From the NCBI GenBank assembly GCA_905250025.1, contig CAJNOJ010000219.1:1-64000 (forward strand): DNA of 64,000 nucleotides, read 5' to 3'. Below are positions 1-11,000 of the stretch, in pieces. Each line of letters starts with the position of its first letter. Position 1 is the first letter of the stretch. Source of the stretch: Adineta ricciae (lineage: Eukaryota > Rotifera > Eurotatoria > Adinetida > Adinetidae). Made by a program: the position numbers and the translations under genes. The notes under the pieces were generated by a model, which made no database searches, was not told the DNA's origin, and saw only the letters and a list, made by a program, of their open reading frames with translations.

Positions 1-936
1 TGATTATAATAATCATTGTGAACAGGCATGCACGTGTTTCTAGACTACAAACAATATCGTACTCTTCATTAGTGAAAACCAGAAGCCTTTTATATATTCT
101 TCTTTGGTCAGTCAGCAAAAAAGGAATGAGCACAATTGATCGATTTTCTTTTTCCTTCATCCATATCGAGTATCTCTCCATTCCAATTTCCTGACATGTC
201 GTCTCGAGTTGACTGCTTTATATATCTCATTACTAATGTTCTTCATTCATCAGTCTGACAAATGATTTTAAAAGAAAAAGCATTTAACTAGATGACCATT
301 CGTTTGAGATAAAAGACAAACTGTCATACATTGATGTTCACATCTTATGAATGTGTCGTTTTAATATTGATAGCTGATCAAACAGACGATGTTACAATGA
401 AATGATTTTCTTGTTTTACATCACAATGCTCGAATTCATTGATTTTTCCCTTTTCTTGTCTTCATGCTGAGATGATCAAACCGTGAAAGAAACAACATTA
501 ACCATACATATATGAAAGAGAGAAGTTCATTGAAATTCATTTTAGCAGATTTCTTTTCTCTTGCTTGGTGTTAATTACTTCGAAAAAATCTGCTTAACAA
601 TGAGTGATTGTATTCAGTAGTGTTTTTCAAATGGATATTCAAATGCTAAAAGTCCTTCAATGAAGATGAAATTCGCAATTATATCACTGCCAAGTAGAAA
701 AATGTCTCACGCTGTTATGTTTAAGAACACTCGACCAATCCACTTCATACCGATGTCAATTGACAGCAAGAAGAGTTCATTTGGTTCCTTGAGAAGGATC
801 GCTTTTTTTTCTTGACAGATAAGACGAAATAATTAACCTTGACAAATGCACTAATGACGACAATGCGCGAAATTTGTATAATTGAATAAAAAAGAGTCTA
901 AGGTGGAACCGTGATGATGTAAATCAACTTGAGACA
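1..936. other. Intergenic, upstream of RIB43A
   Basis: No credible gene is seen. A short minus-strand frame in the first 180 bases is broken by small indels relative to copy B. The stretch is AT-rich and presumably holds the RIB43A promoter and 5' leader, but no clear core element stands out. Confidence 0.5.
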
Positions 937-2326
937 ATGTTTCTTCAGAATCTACCGATTGATATTCGAGAACAAGCTGCTGTGGAACGACGTCGTCGTC
1001 AAGAGAAGGAACGTTTATCACGCATTTTTAATGTGAAATATCGAACTATCGGTGTGAGTGTTCCTATCTGAGTTCAAGTTGTTTTCTGATCGGAAACCTT
1101 TAGGTTGATAGAGTAGCACTGGATGAACAGATTCACGAGCGAGAACGTTTGAAGCTATTCGAACGGCAACGAAATGATGCATTTGGTAAATTGACATCAT
1201 TTTTCTCCTACGAAATGTTTTTTGTGATATTCAGATTGTGAAATGATACGAAATGATTTCAAATTGATCTCTCTCGAACAAGATGAACTTTCTCAACAAC
1301 GTCAATATGCACAAGAATTAAACGATTATCGTCGTATGCATCAACGGCCGGAAGATGCTAGGGAATGGGATCTGAACGATCCGAACCAATGGAAGTATTC
1401 AACACCAACGCGTGTTAAGGATGACGATGCTCGATTAGGTCCATCGTCAGCTCAAATATTTACTGGAGAAGATCTTCAACAGTCAGCACGAAAGAAAGCT
1501 CAACAAGAACAATTAAAGAATGATTTTGATGTACAAGTAACATTTGAATCCAAGTTAGATGATCAGTGACTAATTGTTAGAATCTTTGCAAGATAATGGC
1601 TAAAATACGAAAAGTCGAACGGGAACGTCTAGCAAATCATTTATATGATTGTAAACAGATAGAATTATCTGAACGTGGTAATATGTTTGAACAGATCGAA
1701 AATGAATGTCATCGAGCAATGCAATTAGCTACACGAAATTATAATGAGATACTCGTACTGTTGAGCAGATTTTCCTAGAAGAGATATTCGAGAAATCTTT
1801 TTTTACTAGGCAAACGAAACAAAAATCCGACACAATGAACAGAAATGCCAACAAACAGAAGAGCAATTAGCTGAGTTGGGTACTACAGTGTTTAGTGATA
1901 TGTTAACTGAGAATATCAAAGATGTACTTGATGCTCGTGGTCGTATCATTGTTGACCGATGGAAAGGAATGACCAAAGATCAATTAGATGACATTCGCCA
2001 CCAACAATTAACACAAATTGCAGAACGTCGAGTACGTACTCTACTTTCTGTTTTCAATTCAATTTCTTTGTTTTCAGAAACTTGATCATACGCAGAAGAA
2101 TTTCGATGAAATTTGGGGGAAATATGCAAATGCAATTGCTAAACAAGAGATAATTACTGAACAAAAAGTGAAAGATGACCATCGCCAATCCCGTCGACAT
2201 CTGGATGATGAGAATCAACATCTTTCGACAAAACAGCGTGCATATCAAGACTATTTGAATACGAATTTGTACCGTTCAGTACCGACTGCCGCCTTTTACA
2301 CACAATTCAATACATCTAGTCGTTGA
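937..2326 (+). CDS. RIBC2: RIB43A-like coiled-coil protein (RIBC2 type)
   Basis: RIB43A proteins are filamentous components of ciliary and flagellar doublet microtubules. Six exons (937-1053, 1104-1185, 1235-1536, 1581-1754, 1810-2031, 2078-2326) join in frame to 381 aa, close to the vertebrate RIBC2 length. Family hallmarks appear in order: the N-terminal basic helix ending RIFNVKYRTIGVD, REWDLNDPN, ARLGPSSAQIFTGEDL, KKAQQEQ, DRWKGMTKDQLDDIR, and the C-terminal FYTQFNTSSR. The start at 937 aligns with the family N-terminus. All introns are 44-55 bp with GT-AG ends. A poly(A) signal follows at 2372-2377. Family membership is recognised directly; the axonemal role comes from the family. Confidence 0.93.
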
Positions 2327-2655
2327 AAACGAAAATATGTGAAAGATCTTCATGTTTTATTCTTTTATTTAAATAAAAATGAAATTCTATTCGATTTGTG
2401 TACAGGATACAATGAAAGTGTGTAAAAGAACGTATCACCATAACAACGGTAAGTCACGAGTAGAACGTCACATAGAAAAGAAGATAGAGCGCTGGTAGAC
2501 AACATGCAATTTGCCTTCTTTCATTTTCTTTTTTCCTCTCTTGTTTTTATGGTTTCTTGCGACGAGAAATTTTCTCCTGCGACTCTGATATAAATCTAAA
2601 AAAAAAGCGTCAGTGTTATAACCATCGTATTTCAGATCATCGTTGGAACATCTAA
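2327..2655. other. Intergenic between RIB43A and GST, with a likely 5' UTR intron
   Basis: It contains the RIB43A poly(A) signal (2372-2377). A donor-like GGTAAGTC near 2449 and an acceptor TTTCAG about 22 bases before the GST start suggest an intron in the GST 5' UTR. Both signals are kept in copy B. Confidence 0.45.
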
Positions 2656-3525
2656 ATGGCAAAAAAGTCTCCGATCACTTTGTATGGGATTGCTCAATCG
2701 ACATGCACCCAGCGCGTTATAGCTACACTAACTGAAAAAGGACTGAGCTTTACACTGCAGTCAATAGACTTTTCTGGTGGTGAACACAAGGTACAACAGC
2801 TCGAATGAGAGTTTTTCAAATTGACCTCTAATGCTTTTCATAGACGCCAAAGTATTTGCAAGATAAGCACCCATTTGGTGTTATTCCAGTATTGATCGAC
2901 GAAAATGGTTTTAAAGTTTATGGTAAGTTTGTTTGCGGACAGATACGGTCCTATTTTAGTTTTGATATACTGCATAGAATCACGCGCTATTTGCCGATAT
3001 CTCGAAATGAAATATAAAGGCAAGGGTACGGAGTTGATTCCAACAAAAGATCCGAAAGCTCAAGGTTTATTTGAACAAGCTGCATCGACGGAAATTTCTT
3101 ATTTTGATCCGTATGCCAGTGGTATCGTCGCGGAACGAGTTTTCAAAAAGTAAGACAGATTTTTCAACACAGAACCGGATGCATTCGCCTAATTGCAGAA
3201 TGAAAGGACAAGGTGAAGCTGACGAAGCAAAAGTTGCGTCGCATAAAGCAGAACTGAATAAAAGTCTCGATGTTTACGAGAAGATTTTATCACAGCAACC
3301 CTATTTAGCTGGTGAAGTAAGAGTTGTTTTTTGTTTATTTCAATTGCTGAACCTCCAATCGAATTCTAGAAATTCACTTTGGCAGACTTATTTCATTTGC
3401 CTTATGGAACGTGGCTTGTCAAAATCGGTGAAGGCGACCTGTTCGAATGTCGACCTCATGTGAAGGACTGGTGGGCGAGAATCACATCGCGAATATCATG
3501 GAAAACAGCTCAAGCGATGGAATGA
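2656..3525 (+). CDS. Glutathione S-transferase, phi-class-like
   Basis: It is predicted to conjugate glutathione to electrophiles or reduce peroxides in the cytosol. Five exons (2656-2790, 2844-2922, 2978-3149, 3199-3316, 3370-3525) give 219 aa, a normal GST length. The N-terminal thioredoxin-like domain has QSTCTQRV, with Ser15 where phi enzymes carry the catalytic serine, then EKGLSF, GEHK, PFGVIPVL with the cis-proline, and ESRAICRYL binding the gamma-glutamyl part. The all-helical domain has FDPYASGIV, LDVYEKIL, YLAGEKFTLADLFHLPY and RPHVKDWW. These signatures fit the phi (GSTF) class of plants, fungi and bacteria better than animal classes, so transfer is suspected. Poly(A) signal at 3624-3629. 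Subclass assignment is by eye. Confidence 0.9.
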
Positions 3526-3840
3526 TACTATTGGTGAAAACGTGCATACTATTTCTTTGCTTTTAGAGTGTCATAGACAGGCGACATTATTTAGTTATAC
3601 ATTTTGAAGGATATCAAGAATGAAATAAAAGTCTGAAACCCACATAGAAACGGAACTGATGTGTGTATTTTTAAAATAGTTTCAAAAAAAAACTTTGCTC
3701 TTTTCTCATCACAAACAAAAAATAATTATAAATGATTGTCGAAGCTAAAGTCGCTCAAAATGGCAACAAATATACAATGGTACTGGTTAGAAAGAGCATT
3801 TCTATCACAGATGACTTCGGTCATTTCTAGTCCTGCTCTG
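3526..3840. other. Convergent intergenic region
   Basis: This gap lies between the 3' ends of the GST (+) and the Pro/Ser-rich orphan (-). It holds the GST poly(A) signal (3624-3629) and AT-rich sequence. Nothing else is recognised. Confidence 0.5.
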
Positions 3841-5991
3841 TTATTTATCAAAATCTAGGATCACTATTCTCTCGCATGGTTGTCCGCTTGTATTAGCTGG
3901 TATATCGTCGACGGCAAATTGAAGTTCAGAGTATAGAGATAGATCGTCTTCTTGAGTTTCCATACGTCTGTTTTGTTCGATGATTAATTTGTCGTGATCA
4001 GATTGCTGATGACGATGCTCTTCAACTTTCTCAATCCAATCAAGTATACGCATGAGTTTTTGTTGCTCAGGATCGGATTCTAATGAATGACCTTCTACCG
4101 TGGACATATGACGTGATGCTATAAATGCTAAATAGAGATTTCCTGGAGTGTAAGTTGTTGATTGGTTAAGCGAATTGTGATGGTGATGCTGATGCTGATG
4201 CTGAGACGAGCTAGCTGCAGCTGTTGGTGGGTTTGCTGCTTGACTTCGACGAATACGAACTAGCGGTGTCGGAGGACTGGATGTTGGTAGTATAGCTGAG
4301 ACGAGTTGTTGCTGTGGAGGATATAGATATGGAGATTTAATGCGATGACTTGGATACGGGTGTGATAAATTATGAGATGGTTCGATCGTTTGAGGTAGAT
4401 TTGGATTTATTGACAAGCGGAGTGTCTTCAGATGAGCTTCGATATCAGCATTTGATGCTACACGATGAGATTTCGTCGGTGTTGGTGGTGGCGGTTTTGG
4501 ACGAGTGTATGGAGCATTGTTAGGCGATGAATTAGTCGACAGATGTCCATATGCGGCTTGAATAACTTCTTCAGAACGGCGACGATATTTGTCAATCTTT
4601 TGTTTCATTGGAGTTTTGATAGTATTATTAGTACGACGTTGATACAATTGACCTAAATGAGAACTCAGTCGTGTTCAGTTTTTCTGAAAAAGAACGATAT
4701 GAAGTATACCATGATTCGTCCGTTCTCTAGTGAGTAATTCTGGTCCACGAGAAGAATCCATTTGTGTGTGTGCTGGAGTGATTCGAAGCTTCGATGATGT
4801 TTTCAAAGGTCGCGGATTCGAATGTTGATTTGTATCACCCGAACTACTGGAGAAACGAAAATCTACTCCACTATCCGTTAGCTGCCTTTGCGACAAGATC
4901 ATATTCTGATTGATTCCATTTCTTTTACTTGTGCGTTGCGATCGACGACCCAGTGGTGTTGGACTTGCAGAATTAATCTCCTCTAACTCTCCATGCGAAC
5001 TCATTAAATTTTCCGTCGAACGTTTACCAAATGCATTGAATATCGATGAAATCGATGCAGATGGCGTACAGCCACTACTTTTCGGACTAGCACTAACTAA
5101 AGGAGTTTTAGACCGTGAACGAGAATGGTATTCATCGTGTGATGGATGATGCCGATCGACATTTCCTTTCGTGTATCGTATTGTTGGTAGATGTGTATCA
5201 TATGGATCAGTCGGCGTTGGCTGTACACGATTGTTTGGAAAGAAATTCGATCGATAAGGTGTTGCTGGAGACGCGTGCGCCGAAGTTTTACGCGCACCGG
5301 AGATACGTAATTCAGCTGTTGTTTCAATTATATCTTAATAAATAGAAAAGCGAACTTGTGATTTTGTTCTTGAACTAAAACTAACGAGTACAAAGAAATC
5401 CCTCGTAATCGATAAAATTACATCCCGTCAGTTCAAAGTATTATTATTGTTTTCTTTGAAAATTCGATGGATTTTTTTATCCTATATTTAGTTTTTATTT
5501 CGAATGAGAGAATAACATAACTAACACATCCGACAGGCATATGTGTTTGTACAATAATAGAATTTCATGAAGGTAGGTGTAATATATGTAATTCTACGGA
5601 TTCCACTTCTTTCTTTTTTCTAATTCTCTTCTTCTTCTCCTCCTTTAAACTACTCATCTAATCGCAATAATAATCTTTGTTTCCAAGTGATTTTCTTTCA
5701 ATCAATCCAGTTTATTTTATTAAGTTGGTTCAATTGAAAAAGTTCACTGCTTTGTTTGTTGTCATAATATTATCATATGAAAGAAGCAGAGAAATTAATG
5801 GTCATATACCTTGATGTACAAGGTAACTTAGTTGTTAAATCATAAAGATGAATACGTGTCTTCTAACGATTTCCAGCACTAGACTAGTTTCACGACTTAC
5901 CATCTTGAAGTTTACCATCGCTGTTGCTTCGTAAGATATGATTGAGCATATCTTTCTTACGCTTGATGATGGTTGAACAATTGTTCGGCAT
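3841..5991 (-). CDS. Unrecognised Pro/Ser/Gln-rich, mostly disordered protein
   Basis: I do not recognise this protein. Three exons (5991-5901, 5333-4710, 4652-3841) join in frame to 508 aa. The start MPNNCSTIIKRKKD is followed by a Ser/Arg-rich region with SRSRSKTP and SPKSSGCTPS. Then come a helix-like QKIDKYRRRSEEVIQAAYG, PPPPTPTKSHR, a His/Gln-rich tract, and a conserved acidic C-terminus (DLSLYSELQFAVDD). Clusters of S/T-P sites suggest phosphorylation. The exon 1 donor GTAAGT is strong. A 48-codon frame at 6777-6634 with a conserved donor can splice in frame to an acceptor just before 5991, adding a hydrophobic N-terminus; which start is used is unresolved. Confidence 0.6.
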
Positions 5992-6633
5992 ATTTGAGTA
6001 ATGCTAATTAATGAATGAAATTGATTGATTGGGATGAAGCGAGCATCAGTCGAAGCATAAGTGACGTGAAAATGGAGCACAACGAAATAGAACTCAGTCA
6101 GTTCGATGTAGTAGTTGGCACCTTTGTGTAATGATTATTTTTTATAAAAAGACAAGCAGGAATGGCAATAAGGCAATGCATACGTATGTATTTTTTCTTC
6201 GAACAATTGAAGAGAGACAGAGGAGAAAAAAAACTTTTTATTCTCTCATCTCACTCAAAGTCAAACATCTCCGTCGATACGCTGGCGTGTGTCGTTCGTA
6301 AATTCGTTTGTTTCGCTTCTTCTGTTCTTTGCTTCTCTATCCTCAAGTGCTGCTGATCCGATTTTTATACACGTATCGGGATGTCCAAGAGAAAATTTTC
6401 ATTTTTCCCTCGGATATTGTGTACAATCCTAAGAAAAATATTAGCAAAAAAACATCTCTGTCGAGTGATTGATTGATTGTTGAATAAATGGAATCTCAAG
6501 TTAATTTCTCAGGTAAATTAAGAAGAAACTTGTTGACAACGACACATTCAAGCAATTAATTCTTACTATTTTTATGCACAAGTCAAGTTCTTGTAAACGT
6601 AATAACAAATGACTTACATGAACGCATATTTAC

Positions 6634-6777
6634 CTTGATGTATAACAATCGAAGAGAAAAAAGCGAGATAAACGCGAAGGACAATGGAATCAAATAACAT
6701 TCTGACAAAGAAACATCATTCGAAGAACAAAGACCATGAACTTCCGCTGGAATCTCCGTCAAAACTTTCATTCTCAT
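6634..6777 (-). CDS. Possible alternative first exon of the Pro/Ser-rich orphan
   Basis: An ATG opens exactly 48 codons ending at a GT donor in both copies. The end is hydrophobic (LIPLSFAFISLFSLRLLYIK), a possible membrane segment. A TTAG acceptor just upstream of 6003 would splice it in frame to HYSN followed by MPNNC, the start used in the main model. Copies A and B differ at five residues. Frame agreement has a one-in-three chance, so this is only suggestive. Confidence 0.3.
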
Positions 6778-6942
6778 AGTCAATCATCGAGATTTGTGTC
6801 AATGTGAGAGATTGTTCTCTCCAGCTGTCATTTACATCAAATTATATAATTGATAGATTTGTTCATATTGATAGGTGAGCGAATCAAATTAGTGAGAAAT
6901 ATATTTATGAATAGATCACACTCGCCAGCTTGATACGTTGAC

Positions 6943-6950
6943 TATAAATA
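6943..6950 (+). promoter_or_regulatory. TATA-like box of the small membrane protein gene
   Basis: TATAAATA lies 34 bases before the ATG at 6984 and is retained identically in copy B (43759-43766). With usual TATA spacing the 5' UTR would be only a few bases long. Confidence 0.4.
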
Positions 6951-6983
6951 GAATATGATTGTGTGCATTGGATATTATCGAAC

Positions 6984-7496
6984 ATGGTTCAACTTCCACC
7001 ACCACCACGTTTCAATCTTCCACCTCCACCTATGCCACCAAAAGACTTTATCGATATGAAAGTCATCTCTCAACTGACTTGTTCGTCAATTCGACAGCAA
7101 TATCAAGAGACGACAATGAATTCGCGCTTGATCTTTCTTGCAACGGCTATTGTGATCGTAGCGATTCTACTTCTGATTATTACATTAATTTGGTTATTAT
7201 TCTCATCTCGTAAACGAAAACACGAAATAGTGAACGTAAAACCCAAAATGTCATCACAGTTTGCAGTCAATCTCAACTCAATGAGTGATCTGTCAACATG
7301 CAGCAGTCGCTCTTATGAAACAGTTTCATACAATCACACGGGTATCTATTTGGACTCGGTCGATACATCGGCTACAACTTGTTCAACAGATGTAACTGCC
7401 GAAATTCATTCTGAATATTATCAACAATACGATTTTCAACCGCAATCAACACTGTATTATCATGTTTTGAATATACCCGATCTGATACCGAATTGA
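6984..7496 (+). CDS. Small single-pass membrane protein, unknown
   Basis: 170 aa in one exon. The N-terminus is proline-rich (LPPPPRFNLPPPPMPPK). One strong hydrophobic segment covers about residues 49-73, followed by SSRKRKH. Positive-inside logic therefore places the C-terminal half in the cytoplasm and the proline-rich end outside. No signal peptide is seen. The tail is rich in Ser/Thr/Tyr (SYETVSYNHTGIY, EIHSEYYQQYDF) and could be phosphorylated. The ATG at 6984 is chosen because copy B lacks any upstream in-frame start. A poly(A) signal lies at 7572-7577. The overall layout recalls small adaptor-like membrane proteins, but no family is recognised. Confidence 0.65.
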   Translation: MVQLPPPPRFNLPPPPMPPKDFIDMKVISQLTCSSIRQQYQETTMNSRLIFLATAIVIVAILLLIITLIWLLFSSRKRKHEIVNVKPKMSSQFAVNLNSMSDLSTCSSRSYETVSYNHTGIYLDSVDTSATTCSTDVTAEIHSEYYQQYDFQPQSTLYYHVLNIPDLIPN

Positions 7497-8088
7497 AATC
7501 AAATGCATACGAAGCTTTTTTGTCATTTCTGTGAACAGTATTGATTTGTTTGGTTTTTGATTTTATTTATGAATAAAGAAAATTTGTTGAATCAGTGTAA
7601 ATAACATCTATTCTCATTGTTAACCTTCATTTTGAAGAATATTTTAATGAGATATTTAAAAAAAAAAGCCCTACGTACAATAATAGAAAAAGACTTCGAT
7701 ATCAAATTATGTGTTGCGTGCATATACTCAGAAGTGTCACCATTATTCTTTACAACAATCCTTGAAAATCGATTTGTTTCTATCAAGTAACAATATACCG
7801 ACTGAAAGTATATTCGCCTGCGTAAATCCACCTCTATAATATATCGATACATTTAGATTTAATAGGAATGCGATTGCTAATGTGAAAATCATTTCTTGTT
7901 GTTGTTATTTAATTCGATGATTTCTATTCACTTCTGATCGATGTTATCGAAGAAAATATTGTGTAAAACGAAAGAAATGTATGGAAATTAAATATAAATC
8001 ACTTACAGAAGGTAATGATTCATTATAAACAAGAAAGTCGTCGTCTTGTCGTTTTTCTTATAGACATACATTTGTACCATTGAATAAG
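7497..8088. other. Intergenic with likely 5' UTR intron of the FN2 gene
   Basis: It holds the poly(A) signal of the membrane protein gene (7572-7577). A donor-like AAGGTAATG near 8010 and an acceptor TTCTTATAG just before 8064 suggest a 5' UTR intron of the downstream gene. Otherwise it is AT-rich and empty. Confidence 0.45.
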
Positions 8089-11000
8089 ATGAAGTTCAGT
8101 CGAAATCAGAGATCCATTTTCTTCGTGTTTATTCTTACAATTCAGTTGACCATCAAAGGAGAACCAGCAAATGATGAAGATCAGGCTCATGTCGTATTAA
8201 ATAGTGAACATGTCAATGATCCAATCATTTCAACCACTCATTTAGTAGAAAGTGTTGATCATGATGATACCATATTATCTCCATCTAAAAGTACAACAAT
8301 TACTGCTGATTCCACTACAACCCCTCATGTTGCGCTCGATTCAACAACAACAACGCACTCTGACGTATTTAATGCGACAGTATCACCGAGTAGTTCTACA
8401 ACAACAACAACAACAACAACAACGGTTGAAACCACAACTACTGTAGCCAGAACAACTAACGGTAGTGTTGCATCTGTAAATAGGTCCGTTGAGATTGAAG
8501 TGGATGTACCTACAAAAACATCGGTATATACTGTAAACATTAATAACAATGATGATCAACCGTTTCTTAACTCCACCACGAATAGAAACAATACATTATC
8601 AATCCAAAACAATACCGATACTTCATTAAATATATCGATTCCAGTTACATCTAATTCGCAGCAAAATACAACAACAACTATTAAACCTATACTGACGATA
8701 AACAATAGTACAGGAATAGGTTCAAACACAACTACATTGAATCCATCAAATTCGTCTACCATTAACAATATCACTACTACTGCTACTATTACCACTACCA
8801 TACCTGTTCGAAATACTACAACTACAGTACAGTTTGCAAACGATAATTCTGTATCGAACACTACGGATAGAACTACCACGACTACCACTACAATGTTACT
8901 ATCCAATAGTAGTAGTATCAGCTTCGTAAATAACAATAATTCTATAAATACAACAACAACAACAGCTACTACTACTACTACTACTGCAGCAACAAAATCA
9001 TCAACTTTGTTACTCGGTACGACTCTATTTGGCAGTACTACCGGTAATGGAACGAACACCAATGTGTCGTCAAGCACTAATGTAACGATTGCGCCTCCGG
9101 TTGCTACTCAGCCGAATAATATTAGTTCGTTACAAATAACATCATCGGTAAATATTTCAAATCAAAGTTTATCATTGGCAAGAAATAATACGGGTGAGAA
9201 CGTTATAGCGCCGACAGTACTACCAAATTTCCCAGCACAAAATCTTACGTCATCAAATGATAACACAAACGTATCCGTGAGTCCAGTAACGTCAACGACT
9301 AGATCATCTTCCAATGACACTCTCAATCGCACATCAACTACGTCGACTACCACTATCATTTCTGATTTATCTACGAGGACAGGACAACAAACGGTCAATA
9401 TTGTTCCTACAGTATCATCTACATTGGCGTATTCAAATGACACTGTATTGATCTCATTGAATACTACTCAGATTAGAGTGCCATCTAACTCGTCAGCAAC
9501 TGCACAACCTCTAAACAGCACGTTGACTTCAACATTATCGCCATCATCATTATCGAATCAAAGCACACCATTGAATGGTAGTAATGCATATTCAAGTATG
9601 CAATCCAATACAACATCAACAAGATCTACTCCTAATGCCAATCAAGTATCTGGTGATATATTTCTTCCAACGCAAAACGTGCTGACTACTGTTAATCAGA
9701 GTGTACCATTACTTCTCAATACGTCTCAGACAGTGAACGCATCGAATATAACAAATCCTCAACTAAGTAGCACACTTCCGCCAGTGAACAGTTCAAATCT
9801 GAATGTATCCAGTTCAATAAATACTACGCAATCCACTCCTGACACAAATCAAAGGACGAGTGGCAGTTTGACTTCAACGACTCGTTCGTCTAATCTTGCA
9901 AATCAAACTTTACCTCTTTCCATAAATAGTACACAAGCATCTGCTCCATTGGACTCATTAGCAACAAGATTATCTAACACCACAGTACCAATTACGATTA
10001 CTCCTGCTTTCTCAACTGCCTCTCAATCCAATATTGCGAATCAAAATTTATCGCTATCAAACCATACTCAAGGAAATACTTCCCTTGATGTTTCTTCAAC
10101 AAGATTATCAAATGTTACGCAGCAACCAGTACTTAACACAGTGTCTGTACCTGTTTCGCAAACGAACAGTTCGAATGCGACTCAATTCACTCCCACTCCT
10201 ACTGTACTCGCAACTCGGACACCAGACAATACAAATGCCTCAATAGCGAATAATCAATCGTTGAACAACTCGACTCCAAATTCGTCAACACCTACGAACG
10301 CTACCCAAGGAAGTGTTACTATTGATGCTTCTGCAACCAGATTATCAACTGTCACACCAGGACCAATACTTAATAATGCATCATCAAGTACATCGCAACT
10401 AAATTATTCAAATCAGACTCTATCACCGGTAACAAATACAACACAGGCAGCCGGCTCTTCAGTTTCGTTCACGACACGAGTACCTACTATTACAAATCAA
10501 CCATCTCTAAATAATCAGTCATTGAACAATTCAGCTCAAAATTCATCAATAACTGCTAATACTACACAAGGGAGTATTACTATTGATATATCCGGAAGCA
10601 GATCACCATTTAGTACGCAAGCATCGGTCCTTAATTCAGTATCATCAGGCTTATTACTACCAAACGTTTCGAATCAGAGTGTAACATTACCAACTTATAC
10701 AAATCAACCATCTCAAAATAATCAGTCACTGAACAGCTCAGCTCAGAATTCGTCAACAACTGCAAATACTATCCAAGGAGGTGTTACTATTGATATTTCA
10801 GCGACAAGATTGCCGTCTGCTACGCAGGCGTCAATATTTAATACAGTCTCACCAAATGTCTCGAATCAGAGTGTGTCTTTGTCGATTAACACAACTCACC
10901 CAGCTGATATTTCTAATACATTCTCAACACGAGCACCGGATCATACAACTCAACAGCTAGTGAATAATCGATCACTGAATAGTTCAACGCAAAGTCCGTT

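Larger units (their letters stand above)
5992..6983. other. Divergent intergenic region with a possible extra exon
   Basis: It separates the minus-strand orphan from the plus-strand membrane protein, so promoters for both are expected here. The minus-strand frame at 6777-6634 (48 codons, donor GTAAAT) is preserved in copy B. A TATA-like element lies at 6943-6950. No other gene is supported. Confidence 0.45.

Noticed and set aside
8252-8446. Gln/Leu-rich plus-strand frame inside the mucin-like gene
   Set aside because: A shifted reading of the (ACA)n tract; copy B does not keep its length or sequence.
8325-9443. Long valine-rich minus-strand frames opposite the mucin-like gene
   Set aside because: They are mirrors of ACA/ACT/AAT codon runs on the plus strand and have no domain, start context or splice structure of their own.
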